In this document: positions 42,745 through 53,727 of the stretch, in pieces
Position numbering within the stretch: the first letter of the stretch is position 1
How the letters are laid out: each line of letters begins with the position of its first letter
NCBI RefSeq assembly: GCF_016756535.1
Contig: NZ_AP023247.1
Location: 3,720,501-3,784,500 of the forward strand
Length of the DNA: 64,000 nucleotides
Direction of reading: 5' to 3'
Source of the DNA: Mesorhizobium sp. 131-2-1
Lineage (GTDB): Bacteria; Pseudomonadota; Alphaproteobacteria; Rhizobiales; Rhizobiaceae
Program-made: the position numbers and the translations under genes
The notes under the pieces: model-generated
Told to the model about the DNA's origin: nothing
The model's database searches: none
What the model saw: the letters and a program-made list of their open reading frames with translations, nothing else

Positions 42745-43536
42745 TCAGGCTTTCAGCGCGTCGAGCAGGCTGATGGCGGCCATCATGTCGCGCTTGCGCG
42801 CCGAGCGGCGCGTCACGGCCTCGGCATCCTGGCCCCAGTGCTCGATCTGCCAGTCCTCGTCGACATGGGCGGCAAGCCAGGCCGCTTCGCCGTCGAGCGC
42901 GCCGAAATCGACCGCAAGCGCCAGCAGCGCCGAGCCGGTCAGCGAGGTCATGACATGGATGGCGGCAAGCCGCATGGGCTCGCTGCGCTGCGCAAGATGG
43001 GCGCCGAGCACGGCGATGCTCTCGCGTGGCTGCTCGACATGGACGATGCCCTCGGCGAGAAGGAAGCGGGCGCCAAGCGCGCTGCGCGCCCAGTCGATGA
43101 CCGGGTCCCAAAGCTGGTTCTGTCGGTCGACCAGTCCTTGTGGGCCATCGGCGCGATAGCAGAGCAGGTCGGACGAGGCGAAGCGCAGGACGTCCTCCAG
43201 CACCGCCTGCGGATCGCTGGCGACGCCATCGATGGCGGTGTTGACGAGGCGCATGACCGGCATGGTCACTGGATCGATGACCTCGCGTTGCGCGTCGAAC
43301 TCGCCGGCGACCAGGGCCGCGGCCTTTTCGGTCGGCAGCGCCAGCAACGCCTTGCCCGGCGTGCGCACCGGCCTGCCGTCGAGATGGACGGCAAAGCCGC
43401 CGTCAACCGGCGCGACCGCAACGGTCTTGTAGAAGCGCTTCGGCAGCGGCGTCTTCATCTGGATCTGCGCGCGGCGTACCGGGTCCGGATCGGAGAGCTG
43501 CTTTCCCGCTTCGAGGTCGTTGAGGATGTCGCGCAT
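42745..43536 (-). CDS. ATP12 family F1-ATPase assembly chaperone
   Basis: The 263-residue protein matches the ATP12 family: RFYKTVAVAPVDGGFAVHLD, GRPVRTPGKALLALPTEKAA, FDAQREVIDPVTMPVMRLVN, FASSDLLCYRADGPQGLVDR and QIEHWGQDAEAVTRRSARKR. ATP12 binds free F1 alpha subunits before assembly of ATP synthase in mitochondria, and alphaproteobacteria have the ancestral form. An AAGGAG site precedes the ATG. It is the last gene of a crcB, rluA, eamA, atp12 run, 10 bases after the EamA gene. Confidence 0.93.
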   Translation of the reverse strand: MRDILNDLEAGKQLSDPDPVRRAQIQMKTPLPKRFYKTVAVAPVDGGFAVHLDGRPVRTPGKALLALPTEKAAALVAGEFDAQREVIDPVTMPVMRLVNTAIDGVASDPQAVLEDVLRFASSDLLCYRADGPQGLVDRQNQLWDPVIDWARSALGARFLLAEGIVHVEQPRESIAVLGAHLAQRSEPMRLAAIHVMTSLTGSALLALAVDFGALDGEAAWLAAHVDEDWQIEHWGQDAEAVTRRSARKRDMMAAISLLDALKA

Positions 43537-43546
43537 GTAGAACTCC

Positions 43547-44464
43547 TTACGCTGGAACCTGCCTGCGCGGCCGGTTGACGATGATCAGGCCGGCGGCAAT
43601 CAGGCCAAGCGCCAGGAAAATCCTGATCGTCGGCGCTTCGCCCAGCAGCACCGCGCCGCACAAGACGCCGAAGACCGGCGACAGGAAGGCGAAACTCGAC
43701 AGGCCCGCCGCCGGATAGCGCGTGAGCAGCCAGAACCACAACACATAGGTGAAGGCGACGATATAGAAAGACTGGAACAGCAGCGCCAGTGTCGGCAAGG
43801 CGGTGACCGCTCGGATCGGCGGGCCGGCGAAAGGCATCACCAGAAAACCGACGACCGCGGCGCCGGCCAGTTGATAGAGCAGCAACTTCTCGGCGCTCGT
43901 GTCGACCAGTTTCGAGCGCTTGATGACGATGCTGGTCATCGCCCACAGAACCCCCGAGCCGAGGCTGAGCAGGTCACCGGTGAGTGTCGCATTGTTGCCG
44001 GCAACGATGCCGTCGGAGAAGACGGCCGCAAGGCCGCAGAAGGCCAGAACAAGTCCGCCAAGCTTGCGCGCGTTGATGCGCTCGCCGAGCAGGAAATGGC
44101 CGCCAATCAAGACCCAGAACGGCATGGTGTTGACCAGCAGCGTGTTGCGGGCAACGGTCGTGTATTCCAGCCCGATATAGAGGCACAGGAACTCGACGCC
44201 GAAGAGCACGCCGACAACGACGCCGGCGGTCAGCGTCCCGTCCGCTTCGAACAGCTTGATGCCGCGCAGCCGGCACCAGCCGAGCACGCAGAGCCCGCCG
44301 AGGATGGAGCGCGCGATCGAGACGAAGACGGGGTCGTAGCCGGCGTAGGAGACCTTGGCGGCGACGTAGTTCAGGCCCCAGGAGAAGGTCAGCCCGACCA
44401 TGATCGCGGCGGCAGCCATGTCGACCGCATCGCGCCGGTCGAGCGTGCCGGTGGCGCCGCTCAC
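43547..44464 (-). CDS. EamA/DMT superfamily transporter
   Basis: The GTG start overlaps the pseudouridine synthase stop by four bases. The 305-residue protein has ten predicted membrane helices arranged as two EamA repeats, including AAIMVGLTFSWGLNYVAAKV, RNTLLVNTMPFWVLIGGHFL (the pre-helix-4 EamA motif) and AGLSSFAFLSPVFGVLCGAV near the end of the second repeat. It probably exports a small metabolite. In related genomes the place between the pseudouridine synthase and atp12 is often taken by a HAD hydrolase, so this insertion may be lineage-specific. Confidence 0.9.
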   Translation of the reverse strand: MSGATGTLDRRDAVDMAAAAIMVGLTFSWGLNYVAAKVSYAGYDPVFVSIARSILGGLCVLGWCRLRGIKLFEADGTLTAGVVVGVLFGVEFLCLYIGLEYTTVARNTLLVNTMPFWVLIGGHFLLGERINARKLGGLVLAFCGLAAVFSDGIVAGNNATLTGDLLSLGSGVLWAMTSIVIKRSKLVDTSAEKLLLYQLAGAAVVGFLVMPFAGPPIRAVTALPTLALLFQSFYIVAFTYVLWFWLLTRYPAAGLSSFAFLSPVFGVLCGAVLLGEAPTIRIFLALGLIAAGLIIVNRPRRQVPA

Positions 44465-45447
44465 CCCCCCTCCTCCGCGTTCTGCTCATCGAAGCCGATC
44501 AGGTTCCAGCTCTGGCGCATATGCGGCGGCATCGGCGCCGTCACATCGATGACGCCCTTGTCCGGGTGCGGAATGACGATGCGGCGCGCATGCAGATGCA
44601 GGCGGTTTTGAATGCCGCCCGGAAAGTCCCAATTGGTATCGGCCTCGAAATATTTGGGGTCGCCGATGATCGGGCAGCCAATGTAGGCAGCATGGACACG
44701 AAGCTGGTGGGTGCGGCCGGTGTAGGGCTCCATTTCCAGCCAGGTCATCGTCTGTGCCGCCTGCTCGATGACGCGATAGTAGGACACGGCGTGGTCGGCG
44801 CCCTTTTCACCATGTGCGGCGATGCGCACCCGGTCGCCGTCCGGCGTCGGCTCCTTGATCAGCCAGGTCGAGATCTTGTCCTCGCGCTTCGGCGGCACGC
44901 CCTTGACCAAGGCCCAGTAGGTCTTCTTGGTCTCGCGCGCCCGGAACGCTTCGGACAGTCTCATCGCTGCAAGCCTGGTGCGGGCGACGACCAGCACGCC
45001 GGAGGTGTCGCGGTCGAGGCGATGCACCAGACGCGGCTTCTCGCCCTTCTGGTTGCGCCAGGCCTCCAGCATGTCGTCGACGTTGCGGGTGACCCCCGAG
45101 CCGCCCTGGACGGCCAGCCCCGCCGGCTTGTTGAAGACGAAGACCTTCGGGTCCTCATGGATAAGCATTTTGGCGAGAACATCGGCGTCGCCCTGGTTGC
45201 GAATCGAATGGCCGGTGAGCTGCGCCTCGCCCTTCTTGTCGACCTCGAGCGGCGGGATGCGGACCGTCTGGCCGGGCTCGACGCGCGTGTCGGCCTTCAC
45301 CCGGCCGCCGTCGACGCGGATCTGGCCGGAGCGCAGGAGCTTCTGCAGATGGCCGAAGCCGAGGCCCGGGAAATGGGTCTTGAACCAGCGGTCGAGCCGC
45401 ATGCCCGCCTCGCCCGGCTCCACCGTGATCTGTTCAACGTCTGCCAT
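44461..45447 (-). CDS. RluA-family pseudouridine synthase (RluC-like)
   Basis: The 328-residue protein has an N-terminal S4 domain (MRLDRWFKTHFPGLGFGHLQ, LRSGQIRVDGGRVKADTRVE) and a catalytic domain with RLVHRLDRDTSGVLVVARTR, in which the Asp of HRLDRDTSG is catalytic. YTGRTHQLRVHAAYIGCPII is the second RluA motif. RluC converts three uridines in 23S rRNA to pseudouridine. It is 39 bases downstream of crcB and overlaps the transporter gene. Confidence 0.94.
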   Translation of the reverse strand: MADVEQITVEPGEAGMRLDRWFKTHFPGLGFGHLQKLLRSGQIRVDGGRVKADTRVEPGQTVRIPPLEVDKKGEAQLTGHSIRNQGDADVLAKMLIHEDPKVFVFNKPAGLAVQGGSGVTRNVDDMLEAWRNQKGEKPRLVHRLDRDTSGVLVVARTRLAAMRLSEAFRARETKKTYWALVKGVPPKREDKISTWLIKEPTPDGDRVRIAAHGEKGADHAVSYYRVIEQAAQTMTWLEMEPYTGRTHQLRVHAAYIGCPIIGDPKYFEADTNWDFPGGIQNRLHLHARRIVIPHPDKGVIDVTAPMPPHMRQSWNLIGFDEQNAEEGG

Positions 45448-45486
45448 TTGTCTCGCTTTGCCTCTTCGGAAGCGGGGGCAATAGCA

Positions 45487-45861
45487 TTAAGGCAGGCTTC
45501 TTGCGAGCCAAAGACCCAGAAACAAGGCGAGGATCGCGCCAATGACGCTGACAAGTGCGTAGCCGAACGCCGGCAGCGTCGCGCCGCGCTCCCAGAGCGT
45601 GGCGAAATCGAGTGAAAAGGCGGAAAAGGTGGTGAAGCCGCCGAGGATACCGGTGGCCACGAACAGCCGCACCTCGTTCGAGCCGCCGCGTCGCGCGAGC
45701 ACGGCAATGAACAGGCCCATGACGAAGGAGCCGACGATGTTGATCGCCATCGTGCCCCACGGATAGTTGGGGCCGACGAGGCGCAGCGCGCCCATATTGG
45801 TCAGGTGGCGGATGCCGGCGCCGATGCCACCGCCGATGACAACGAGAAGTAGATTGAGCAT
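45487..45861 (-). CDS. crcB: Fluoride efflux channel
   Basis: The 124-residue protein has four membrane helices and the CrcB/Fluc signatures GGGIGAGIRHL, PWGTMAINIVGSFVMGLFIA and GILGGFTTFSAFSLDFATL. It forms a dual-topology dimer that lets fluoride leave the cytoplasm. I see no fluoride riboswitch in the 25 bases separating it from the upstream hydroxylase-like gene, so it may be cotranscribed with that gene. Confidence 0.95.
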   Translation of the reverse strand: MLNLLLVVIGGGIGAGIRHLTNMGALRLVGPNYPWGTMAINIVGSFVMGLFIAVLARRGGSNEVRLFVATGILGGFTTFSAFSLDFATLWERGATLPAFGYALVSVIGAILALFLGLWLARSLP

Positions 45862-45886
45862 TGGGATTGCCGCCAGCAGGACCGTC

Positions 45887-46717
45887 TCAGTTCGCCCCGG
45901 CCTTCTTCGGCTTGCTGGAGCCGATCATCTTCCAGTTCTTGTAGAACATGGAGTTGATGCGCTCGACGCTGACCGAGACGATGGCGAGGAGGCCGGCGAT
46001 GAGGCCGGGGAACGGGGACGGACGGACGATATCCATGAAGACGCAATAGCGGCGCCCGTCATACTCGTTGACCGAGCGGTGCAGCAGCGTGTCGTCGAAA
46101 ATGTAGAGCGGATTGTCGTGCCAGTAGTTCCTGGCGCCGTTGCACTCGACGAAAACCTCGGCCTTCACCGGCAGCAGGTTGTAGAGAATGCGCAGGCTGA
46201 GCCGAAGCGGGCCGAAATGCCAGGAGGTCGATTCCTTGCCCCTGAAGACAGACACGGCGATGGTCTTGATATATTTGAAATCCTTGTTGAATTCCGCGAC
46301 GTTGTCGATCTTGTGCTTGCCGTACCATTGGTAGACATACATGCCGCGCCGGCCGGTGCCGAAATTGGCGTCGATATCGGCGATGATCTCGTCCTTGCGC
46401 GCCTTGAAGACGTCGAGAACCTCGTTGACCTCGCGCTGATAGTCGGCTGGAAACTGCTCCAGCTTCCAGACGCCCGGGTTCCTGTAGCAAAGCAGGTCGA
46501 CCAGCAGGTTGAAAGGCGACAGCAGCCAGGTGAAGAGGCCGTTGCCGAGGAAATAGCCGCGGAACAGCGACAGGTCCTTGTTCTTGTTACGCAGCACGTC
46601 GATCAGACCGCAGACGATCCAGATCGTTGTCAGGATCGGGATGAAGTAGAAGCCGAGCGCAAGAAGCGGAATCGCGATCGCTGCCTGACGAATGGTCTTT
46701 CGAGCTTGTCTTGTCAT
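45887..46717 (-). CDS. Aspartyl/asparaginyl beta-hydroxylase-like membrane protein
   Basis: The 276-residue protein has an N-terminal membrane helix (AAIAIPLLALGFYFIPILTT) and a second hydrophobic segment, then a domain resembling Asp/Asn beta-hydroxylases: WHFGPLRLSLRILYNLLPV, NYWHDNPLYIFDDTLLHRSV and YDGRRYCVFMDIVRP. The second iron-binding His is in DDTLLHRSVNE. At the place of the first His (RxHLGL in the family) the sequence reads RILYNLL, so that ligand seems to be missing unless the nearby WH serves. Related rhizobial enzymes hydroxylate lipid A or ornithine lipids. Activity is uncertain. Confidence 0.75.
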   Translation of the reverse strand: MTRQARKTIRQAAIAIPLLALGFYFIPILTTIWIVCGLIDVLRNKNKDLSLFRGYFLGNGLFTWLLSPFNLLVDLLCYRNPGVWKLEQFPADYQREVNEVLDVFKARKDEIIADIDANFGTGRRGMYVYQWYGKHKIDNVAEFNKDFKYIKTIAVSVFRGKESTSWHFGPLRLSLRILYNLLPVKAEVFVECNGARNYWHDNPLYIFDDTLLHRSVNEYDGRRYCVFMDIVRPSPFPGLIAGLLAIVSVSVERINSMFYKNWKMIGSSKPKKAGAN

Positions 46718-47085
46718 TTTCTTCCGCGCGGGGAGCGCGATCCCGTTCGCTTGAGTGGCGCCAAATCACGGCAGCAACCCCCGCCGGCCGTGCGCCTTGA
46801 TAGGATTTTTTGCTTCGCCACACAACGGCAATCATGCCAGCGCACTCCAGCGCGCCGGTGCTGCCCATGCCCGGCAGAGCGCGTTTTCAGTGCGCTGCTG
46901 GGCAGGCCGAGATCGTCCCATTTCTCTTTCGGCACGGCGTCGCCGACAAGGATCTCGAAGCCGACGACGCTCTCGCCATCCTCGGCCACTTCGCATCCGA
47001 ATTTCAGCCCGTATCGCGGCTGCCGAAGGCAGCACCTTCGGCGGAGACCGAGCCCCGCGCTCACTCTCGACCGCACCGATCCCAT
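46718..47085 (-). other. Intergenic region with a coding-like fragment
   Basis: The gap between clpA and the hydroxylase-like gene is 412 bases. On the minus strand an open frame from an ATG at 47085 reads through to 46714. Its middle (YGLKFGCEVAEDGESVVGFE followed by ILVGDAVPKEKWDDLGLP) has strong GC-third-position coding character, but its start lies against the clpA terminator with no binding site, and its ends look random. It may be a remnant of a small gene or a short real gene with an unusual start. I do not recognise it. Confidence 0.3.
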
Positions 47086-47086
47086 G

Positions 47087-47114
47087 AAAAAAGCCCCGTT
47101 TCCGGGGCTTTTTC
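47087..47114 (-). terminator. Rho-independent terminator of clpA
   Basis: AAAAGCCCCG and its complement pair around a four-base loop with A- and T-runs at the ends, 16 bases past the clpA stop. Confidence 0.88.
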
Positions 47115-47129
47115 GGTCGTCAGGGACTA

Positions 47130-49598
<2,469 letters not shown>

Positions 49599-49604
49599 GT
49601 TACC

Positions 49605-49931
49605 TCACTTCTTCTCCATCACGCATTGCAGCGGATGCTGATTCTGTCGTGCAAAATCCATGACCTGGGACACTTTGGTCTCGGCCACCTCGAATGTATA
49701 GACCCCGCACTCGCCCACTCCATGATTGTGAACATGAAGCATGATGCGTGTGGCGGCTTCGCGGTCCTTCTGAAAAAAACGCTCCAGGACGTGAACCACG
49801 AACTCCATGGGCGTGTAGTCGTCGTTGAGGATGAGGACCCGGTAGAGACTGGGCTTCTTGGTCTTGGTTTTGGTGCGCGTGATAACGGCCGTGCCGCGAC
49901 CGGCTCCGTTGCCGTCGCTGTCGCTCTGCAT
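49605..49931 (-). CDS. clpS: ATP-dependent Clp protease adaptor ClpS
   Basis: From ATG 49931 the protein has 108 residues; an upstream ATG at 49997 gives 130 residues but lacks a binding site. The ClpS core is [40 protein letters not shown] and [16 protein letters not shown]. The Asn-Asp-Asp-Tyr-Thr-Pro-Met stretch and His residues shape the N-degron pocket. ClpS passes proteins with destabilising N-terminal residues to ClpA, which is encoded next. The disordered N-terminal segment needed to engage ClpA is present. Confidence 0.95.
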   Translation of the reverse strand: MQSDSDGNGAGRGTAVITRTKTKTKKPSLYRVLILNDDYTPMEFVVHVLERFFQKDREAATRIMLHVHNHGVGECGVYTFEVAETKVSQVMDFARQNQHPLQCVMEKK

Positions 49932-50131
49932 CCGCACCACGCCTGCCGTGGCAGTCAAACCGATCGTCACGTAGTCCTGCCTCTTTCGAATCCCCATGCG
50001 AGTTCGACATGTAGGTGTTCGATGGACGATTTTAAGCCCTTCTGTTTAGCTGACAATATGGCTAGGTGGGCAAACTTCAGCGATTTTCGCAATCGTGAAG
50101 GTGGCAAAGCCGCCAGATTGAAGCGGGCATG

Positions 50132-50161
50132 AAAAAACCCGGCCGCGCATCCGCGACCGGG
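50132..50161 (-). terminator. Rho-independent terminator of the phasin gene
   Basis: On the minus strand a ten-base-pair GC stem (CCCGGTCGCG / CGCGGCCGGG, one G-T pair) with a four-base loop is followed by six Ts, 48 bases past the phasin stop. Confidence 0.92.
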
Positions 50162-50208
50162 TCCGTTTTGCAGGCCGGCTGGCCGTTTTTCAGTTCGCCG
50201 GAGCGAAG

Positions 50209-50538
50209 TTACTTCGCCTTGGCGACGATCGATTCGAACGGCTTGTAGGCTTCCTTGGCGAGCTCGGCATAAAGGTCGCCAATTTTGGTGGCCTCGGCGA
50301 CGAAGCTCTCATAGCTCTGCTTGGCGTAGTCGGACTGGATCTCGATCGCCTTGTCCAGCGACTTGGCCGAGAACAGCTTCTCGAACGCGGCGGTGCCGGC
50401 TTCGAAGCTCTTCTTGGTGTATTCGCCGGCTTCGGTGGCGATCGCCTGCGCGCCCTTGGTGAGCGAAGCAAAGCTCTTCAATCCGGTGTCGGCAAACTCT
50501 TTGCCGTATTTGCTGAAGTCCTCGTAGGTCTGGGCCAT
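50209..50538 (-). CDS. Phasin family protein
   Basis: The 109-residue protein begins MAQTYEDFSKYGKEFADTGL and is almost wholly helical, with GAQAIATEAGEYTKKSFEAG and DYAKQSYESFVAEATKIGDL, the standard small rhizobial phasin. Phasins coat polyhydroxybutyrate granules and control their number and size. It has its own promoter with embedded palindromes and its own terminator, so it is a single-gene unit between clpS and the carboxypeptidase. Expression is likely repressed by a PhaR/AniA-type regulator (inference). Confidence 0.9.
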   Translation of the reverse strand: MAQTYEDFSKYGKEFADTGLKSFASLTKGAQAIATEAGEYTKKSFEAGTAAFEKLFSAKSLDKAIEIQSDYAKQSYESFVAEATKIGDLYAELAKEAYKPFESIVAKAK

Positions 50539-50585
50539 TTCACGCTTCCCTTCGTGGTTGAAACGCCCTTTTGCCCCGGGCGCCC

Positions 50586-50630
50586 TTGTGCAATGCACCT
50601 TAAATATATTGTGCGCTGCACAAAAGTCAA
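50586..50630 (-). promoter_or_regulatory. Phasin promoter with two palindromic operators
   Basis: On the minus strand, TTGACT (-35, at 50625-50630) and TATATT (-10, at 50603-50608) are separated by 16 bases. The spacer is almost entirely a perfect palindrome, TTGTGCAGCGCACAA (50609-50623). A second palindrome, GTGCATTGCAC (50588-50598), lies just after the -10, near the start of transcription. Both contain TGC-N3-GCA. A protein bound here would block RNA polymerase. PhaR, which binds similar CTGC-N3-GCAG sites in Rhodobacter and senses PHB, is the best candidate. Confidence 0.75.
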
Positions 50631-50826
50631 GTTTTTGCCCGTTTGCTGGGCACGGGCGGGCGGGAGGAGTCCAAAATTCGAATAAAAAGAGGCTCAAATC
50701 GCCAGAAAATGGTGAACGCGGCGGTTACCATAAACGGATTGGTAACGCTGCCCGCGATAGCTTGACCGGAAGTGAGGCAGGCTTACGCCGCCGCCTCCGG
50801 GGCAACGAAATTTCAGGGAAGTATCA

Positions 50827-52254
50827 GTGCGTCAGGCGTTGTCGGGCTTCGTCTCCAAATCCTCCTCCTTTCTCAAGACGGTCACGATCGTCGCTCTCGC
50901 GATGACCGTCGTCGTCGCGGATGCCGCCTCATCGATGGCGGCGAAATCGGCGGCCATCGTCATCGACGCCAAGACCGGCAAGGTGCTCTACTCTTCCGAC
51001 GCGAACGGTCGGCGCTATCCCGCCTCGCTGACCAAGATGATGACGCTCTATCTGACGTTTGAGGCGCTGGCGAAGGGTCGTATCTCGAAGAACACGCCGG
51101 TGCCGTTCTCCGCCCGCGCGGCAGCCGAGCCGCCGACCAAGCTTGGCGTCAAGCCCGGTGGATCGGTCTCCGTCGACACCGCCATCCTGTCGATGGTGAC
51201 CAAGTCGGCCAATGATTCCGCCACGGCGCTGGGCGAGCTGCTCGGCGGCAACGAGGCCAATTTCGCCCGCATGATGACCGCCAAGGCGCGTGCGCTCGGC
51301 ATGAACGGCACGGTCTTCCGCAACGCCAATGGCTTGCCCGATCCCGGCCAGTTCACCACCGCCCACGACATGGCGATGCTCGGCATCGCGCTGAGGGAGC
51401 ACTTCCCGCAATATTACGGCTACTTCTCGCAGCGCTCCTTCCTTTACGGCCGCCAGCGCATCAACGGTCACAACCGCCTGCTCGGCCGCATCAAGGGCGT
51501 CGACGGCATCAAGACCGGCTATACCCGCGCTTCCGGCTACAATCTGGTTTCGTCGGTCAATGACGGCGATCGCAAGCTGGTCGCCGTCGTCATGGGCGGC
51601 GCCTCGGGCCGCGCCCGCGACAACCAGATGGCGGGCCTGATCAACGCCTACATGCCGAGGGCGTCGACCCGCGGCGGCGGCGCCCTCATCGCCAAGGCCG
51701 GTGGCGGCAATCCGATCAGTGCGCTGGCCAAGGTCTTCCTGCCGAAGCATGACGCGCCGACCCCGGACGAAAAGCCGGCGGCCGAGGACGAGGCAACCGT
51801 CGCCTCCGCGGACAACAGCGCCCCCGTCGCCTCCGCCGACGACAGCGCGCCCGTCGTCGAGGAGACCACGCCGGTCGTCCAGATCAAGAAGGTCAAGACC
51901 GTGGCTGTCGCCGCCGTGGTTCCGTCGCCTGCGCCGCAAGCCGTCGCAGCCTATGCCGAGCCGGAGCCAGCTCCGGCGGTCGATCCGGTCAAGACCGCTT
52001 CGGTCCCCTCCGGCTGGGCCGTGCAGGTAGCGTCCTCGCCGAAGCAGTCCGAAGCCCAGGCCTTCCTCGACAAGACGAGCAAGCAGGCGCCGAAGGTGCT
52101 GGCCGATGCCGCCGGCTTCACCGTCGCCTTCGACAAGGACGGCGTCACCTACTACCGCGCCCGCTTCGGCGGCTTCTCGTCGAAAGATGCCGCGTGGGAT
52201 GCCTGCAACGCTTTGAAGAAGAAGAAGATCAGCTGTTACGCCGTCCAGCAGTAG
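50827..52254 (+). CDS. D-alanyl-D-alanine carboxypeptidase (S11) with SPOR domain
   Basis: The GTG start gives 475 residues with an N-terminal signal (TVTIVALAMTVVVADAASSM). The penicillin-binding domain has SLTKMMTLYL (catalytic Ser and Lys), KSANDSATALGELLGG (the SxN motif) and GIKTGYTRASGYNLV (KTG). A long Ala/Pro/Glu-rich linker (about residues 310-395) leads to a C-terminal SPOR domain (WAVQVASSPKQSEAQAFLDK, YYRARFGGFSSKDAAWDACN). It trims the terminal D-Ala of peptidoglycan stem peptides, and SPOR would recruit it to denuded septal glycan during division. Confidence 0.95.
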   Translation: MRQALSGFVSKSSSFLKTVTIVALAMTVVVADAASSMAAKSAAIVIDAKTGKVLYSSDANGRRYPASLTKMMTLYLTFEALAKGRISKNTPVPFSARAAAEPPTKLGVKPGGSVSVDTAILSMVTKSANDSATALGELLGGNEANFARMMTAKARALGMNGTVFRNANGLPDPGQFTTAHDMAMLGIALREHFPQYYGYFSQRSFLYGRQRINGHNRLLGRIKGVDGIKTGYTRASGYNLVSSVNDGDRKLVAVVMGGASGRARDNQMAGLINAYMPRASTRGGGALIAKAGGGNPISALAKVFLPKHDAPTPDEKPAAEDEATVASADNSAPVASADDSAPVVEETTPVVQIKKVKTVAVAAVVPSPAPQAVAAYAEPEPAPAVDPVKTASVPSGWAVQVASSPKQSEAQAFLDKTSKQAPKVLADAAGFTVAFDKDGVTYYRARFGGFSSKDAAWDACNALKKKKISCYAVQQ

Positions 52255-52297
52255 GGCGGCATTGGAATCTCCCGGGAAATTTCTGCGTCGAAGGAGA

Positions 52298-52999
52298 CTA
52301 GTTGTGGTTGGAGAGCAAGACGTCCTTGGCTTCATTGATTCGCGCCGCAAGGAACGACGTGCCGCCGATATCGGGGTGCAGGCGCTGCATCAGGCGGCGG
52401 TGCGCCTTGCGGACATCCGCCGCGGCGGCCCCCGCTTCAAGACCAAGGATCTTGTAGGCCTCCTCCTTAGTCATGGCGCCCGCACCTGGCGCAACACCCA
52501 GCCCTTCGCCACCGTCCGGCTCAGCGTTTTTGCGCCAGATGGGAAATCGGCCGTCAAGATACGTCTCTAGCAGCTGACGGCTCTCCGGATCGCCGGAGAG
52601 CTCGCGGTAGAGCTGCTGCAACTCGGCCAGGCCCATCGCGCCAAGCATCTTGCCCTCATGGCGACCGGCCAGAACGAGCCCTTCCAGTCCGCCGGTCTTG
52701 TGATCCAGCTCCATTTCCAGCGCCGCGGTGCGCACGGTGGAGCGCTTACCCGGCAGCGGTTTCGATCCCCGCTGGCTCATCCGCATCGAGCCATACCAGG
52801 CGGCTGCCCCGATAAGCATCATGCCGCCGATGCCGCTGCGCCCGACAGCGAATATCGCCGCGCCCGCCAAGGCCAGAAGAACAGGGCCAAGCGATTGCAG
52901 GCCATTTGCCATTTTCGCCGGATCGGCGCGAACGAAAATCGTGACGGCGCCAAGAAGCACCAGGAGCAATGCGATCAATGCGATCAGTACGCCCATCAA
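52298..52999 (-). CDS. Membrane-anchored DnaJ-domain protein
   Basis: The 233-residue protein has two N-terminal membrane helices (VLIALIALLLVLLGAVTIFV, LGPVLLALAGAAIFAVG), a hydrophobic third segment, and a short C-terminal J domain (EEAYKILGLEAGAAAADVRK, HRRLMQRLHPDIGGTSFLAA) with the HPD motif. There is no Gly/Phe or zinc-finger region (type III). The plan resembles Tim14/Pam18-like bacterial proteins that recruit DnaK to the membrane. The start overlaps the stop of the VWA gene. Confidence 0.9.
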   Translation of the reverse strand: MMGVLIALIALLLVLLGAVTIFVRADPAKMANGLQSLGPVLLALAGAAIFAVGRSGIGGMMLIGAAAWYGSMRMSQRGSKPLPGKRSTVRTAALEMELDHKTGGLEGLVLAGRHEGKMLGAMGLAELQQLYRELSGDPESRQLLETYLDGRFPIWRKNAEPDGGEGLGVAPGAGAMTKEEAYKILGLEAGAAAADVRKAHRRLMQRLHPDIGGTSFLAARINEAKDVLLSNHN

Positions 53000-53727
53000 T
53001 TTCCGCCGCCCCGCAAATGCTCAATCATCAGCCTATCTTCCGGCCTGCCCCTGGCTTCCAATGCCTTCAGCCCGCCGGTCGCGAACACGGCAACCGCCGA
53101 AAGCAGTCCGGCCAGGGTCGCGGCAGCCCTGCGATCAAATCGGAACCAAGCTCCTTTAGACAGCCACGCAATTTCCTTGAACGCCCTTTCCGCGCCTGGA
53201 TCATGGCCTTCCTGAAAAATAAAGACCGGCACGCCGAGCAGACCGAGGCTGCCGGCCTTGCTGGCGAGATCGTCGACGCTCTCTTCCATGGCATCGCCGA
53301 TATAGACGAGCGCATTGACCTTGGTTGCCGCCGTCTCCTTCAACGCGTGGGCAAGAACCTTGCCGATCTGGGTGTAGCCGGCGCGGCAATCGATCCGGGT
53401 CATCAGCTGCTTCAAGGCATTGGTGTCTTTGACGAAACCGGACGAACGGCACTCGCTGAGGCCGCGGAAATAGACCAGTTGGACGCTAAGCGTCCCGACC
53501 TTGCCGACGGCATCGAACATCTCGCCCTGCAGCGCGTTGGCCAGATCCCAGGTCGGCTGCCGGCTCATCGTCGCGTCGATGGACAGAATCAGCCTGCCCG
53601 TACCGCTGGCAGAGGCGCCAAGGGTTCTCGCCTGTCGGACAAAGGCGTCGATCTCGCCAGCGTTTGATTGAGGCTTGACCGGCGCAGGATCGGCCTTTTT
53701 GGGCACGGGCTGCTTGTTGTCGCTCAT
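52996..53727 (-). CDS. VWA-domain-like protein
   Basis: From ATG 53727 the protein has 243 residues. After a Pro/Lys-rich N terminus it shows GRLILSIDATMSRQPTWDLA (a MIDAS-like D-x-(T/S)xS variant), VQLVYFRGLSECRSSGFVKD, GYTQIGKVLAHALKE, VNALVYIGDAMEESVDDLAS and LGVPVFIFQEGHD, the strand order of a von Willebrand A fold. The role is unknown. It is coupled to the downstream DnaJ-domain gene, so the two may work together at the membrane. Confidence 0.72.
   Translation of the reverse strand: MSDNKQPVPKKADPAPVKPQSNAGEIDAFVRQARTLGASASGTGRLILSIDATMSRQPTWDLANALQGEMFDAVGKVGTLSVQLVYFRGLSECRSSGFVKDTNALKQLMTRIDCRAGYTQIGKVLAHALKETAATKVNALVYIGDAMEESVDDLASKAGSLGLLGVPVFIFQEGHDPGAERAFKEIAWLSKGAWFRFDRRAAATLAGLLSAVAVFATGGLKALEARGRPEDRLMIEHLRGGGN

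Noticed and set aside
45862..45886. Fluoride riboswitch before crcB
   Set aside because: Only 25 bases separate crcB from the upstream gene, too short for the aptamer.
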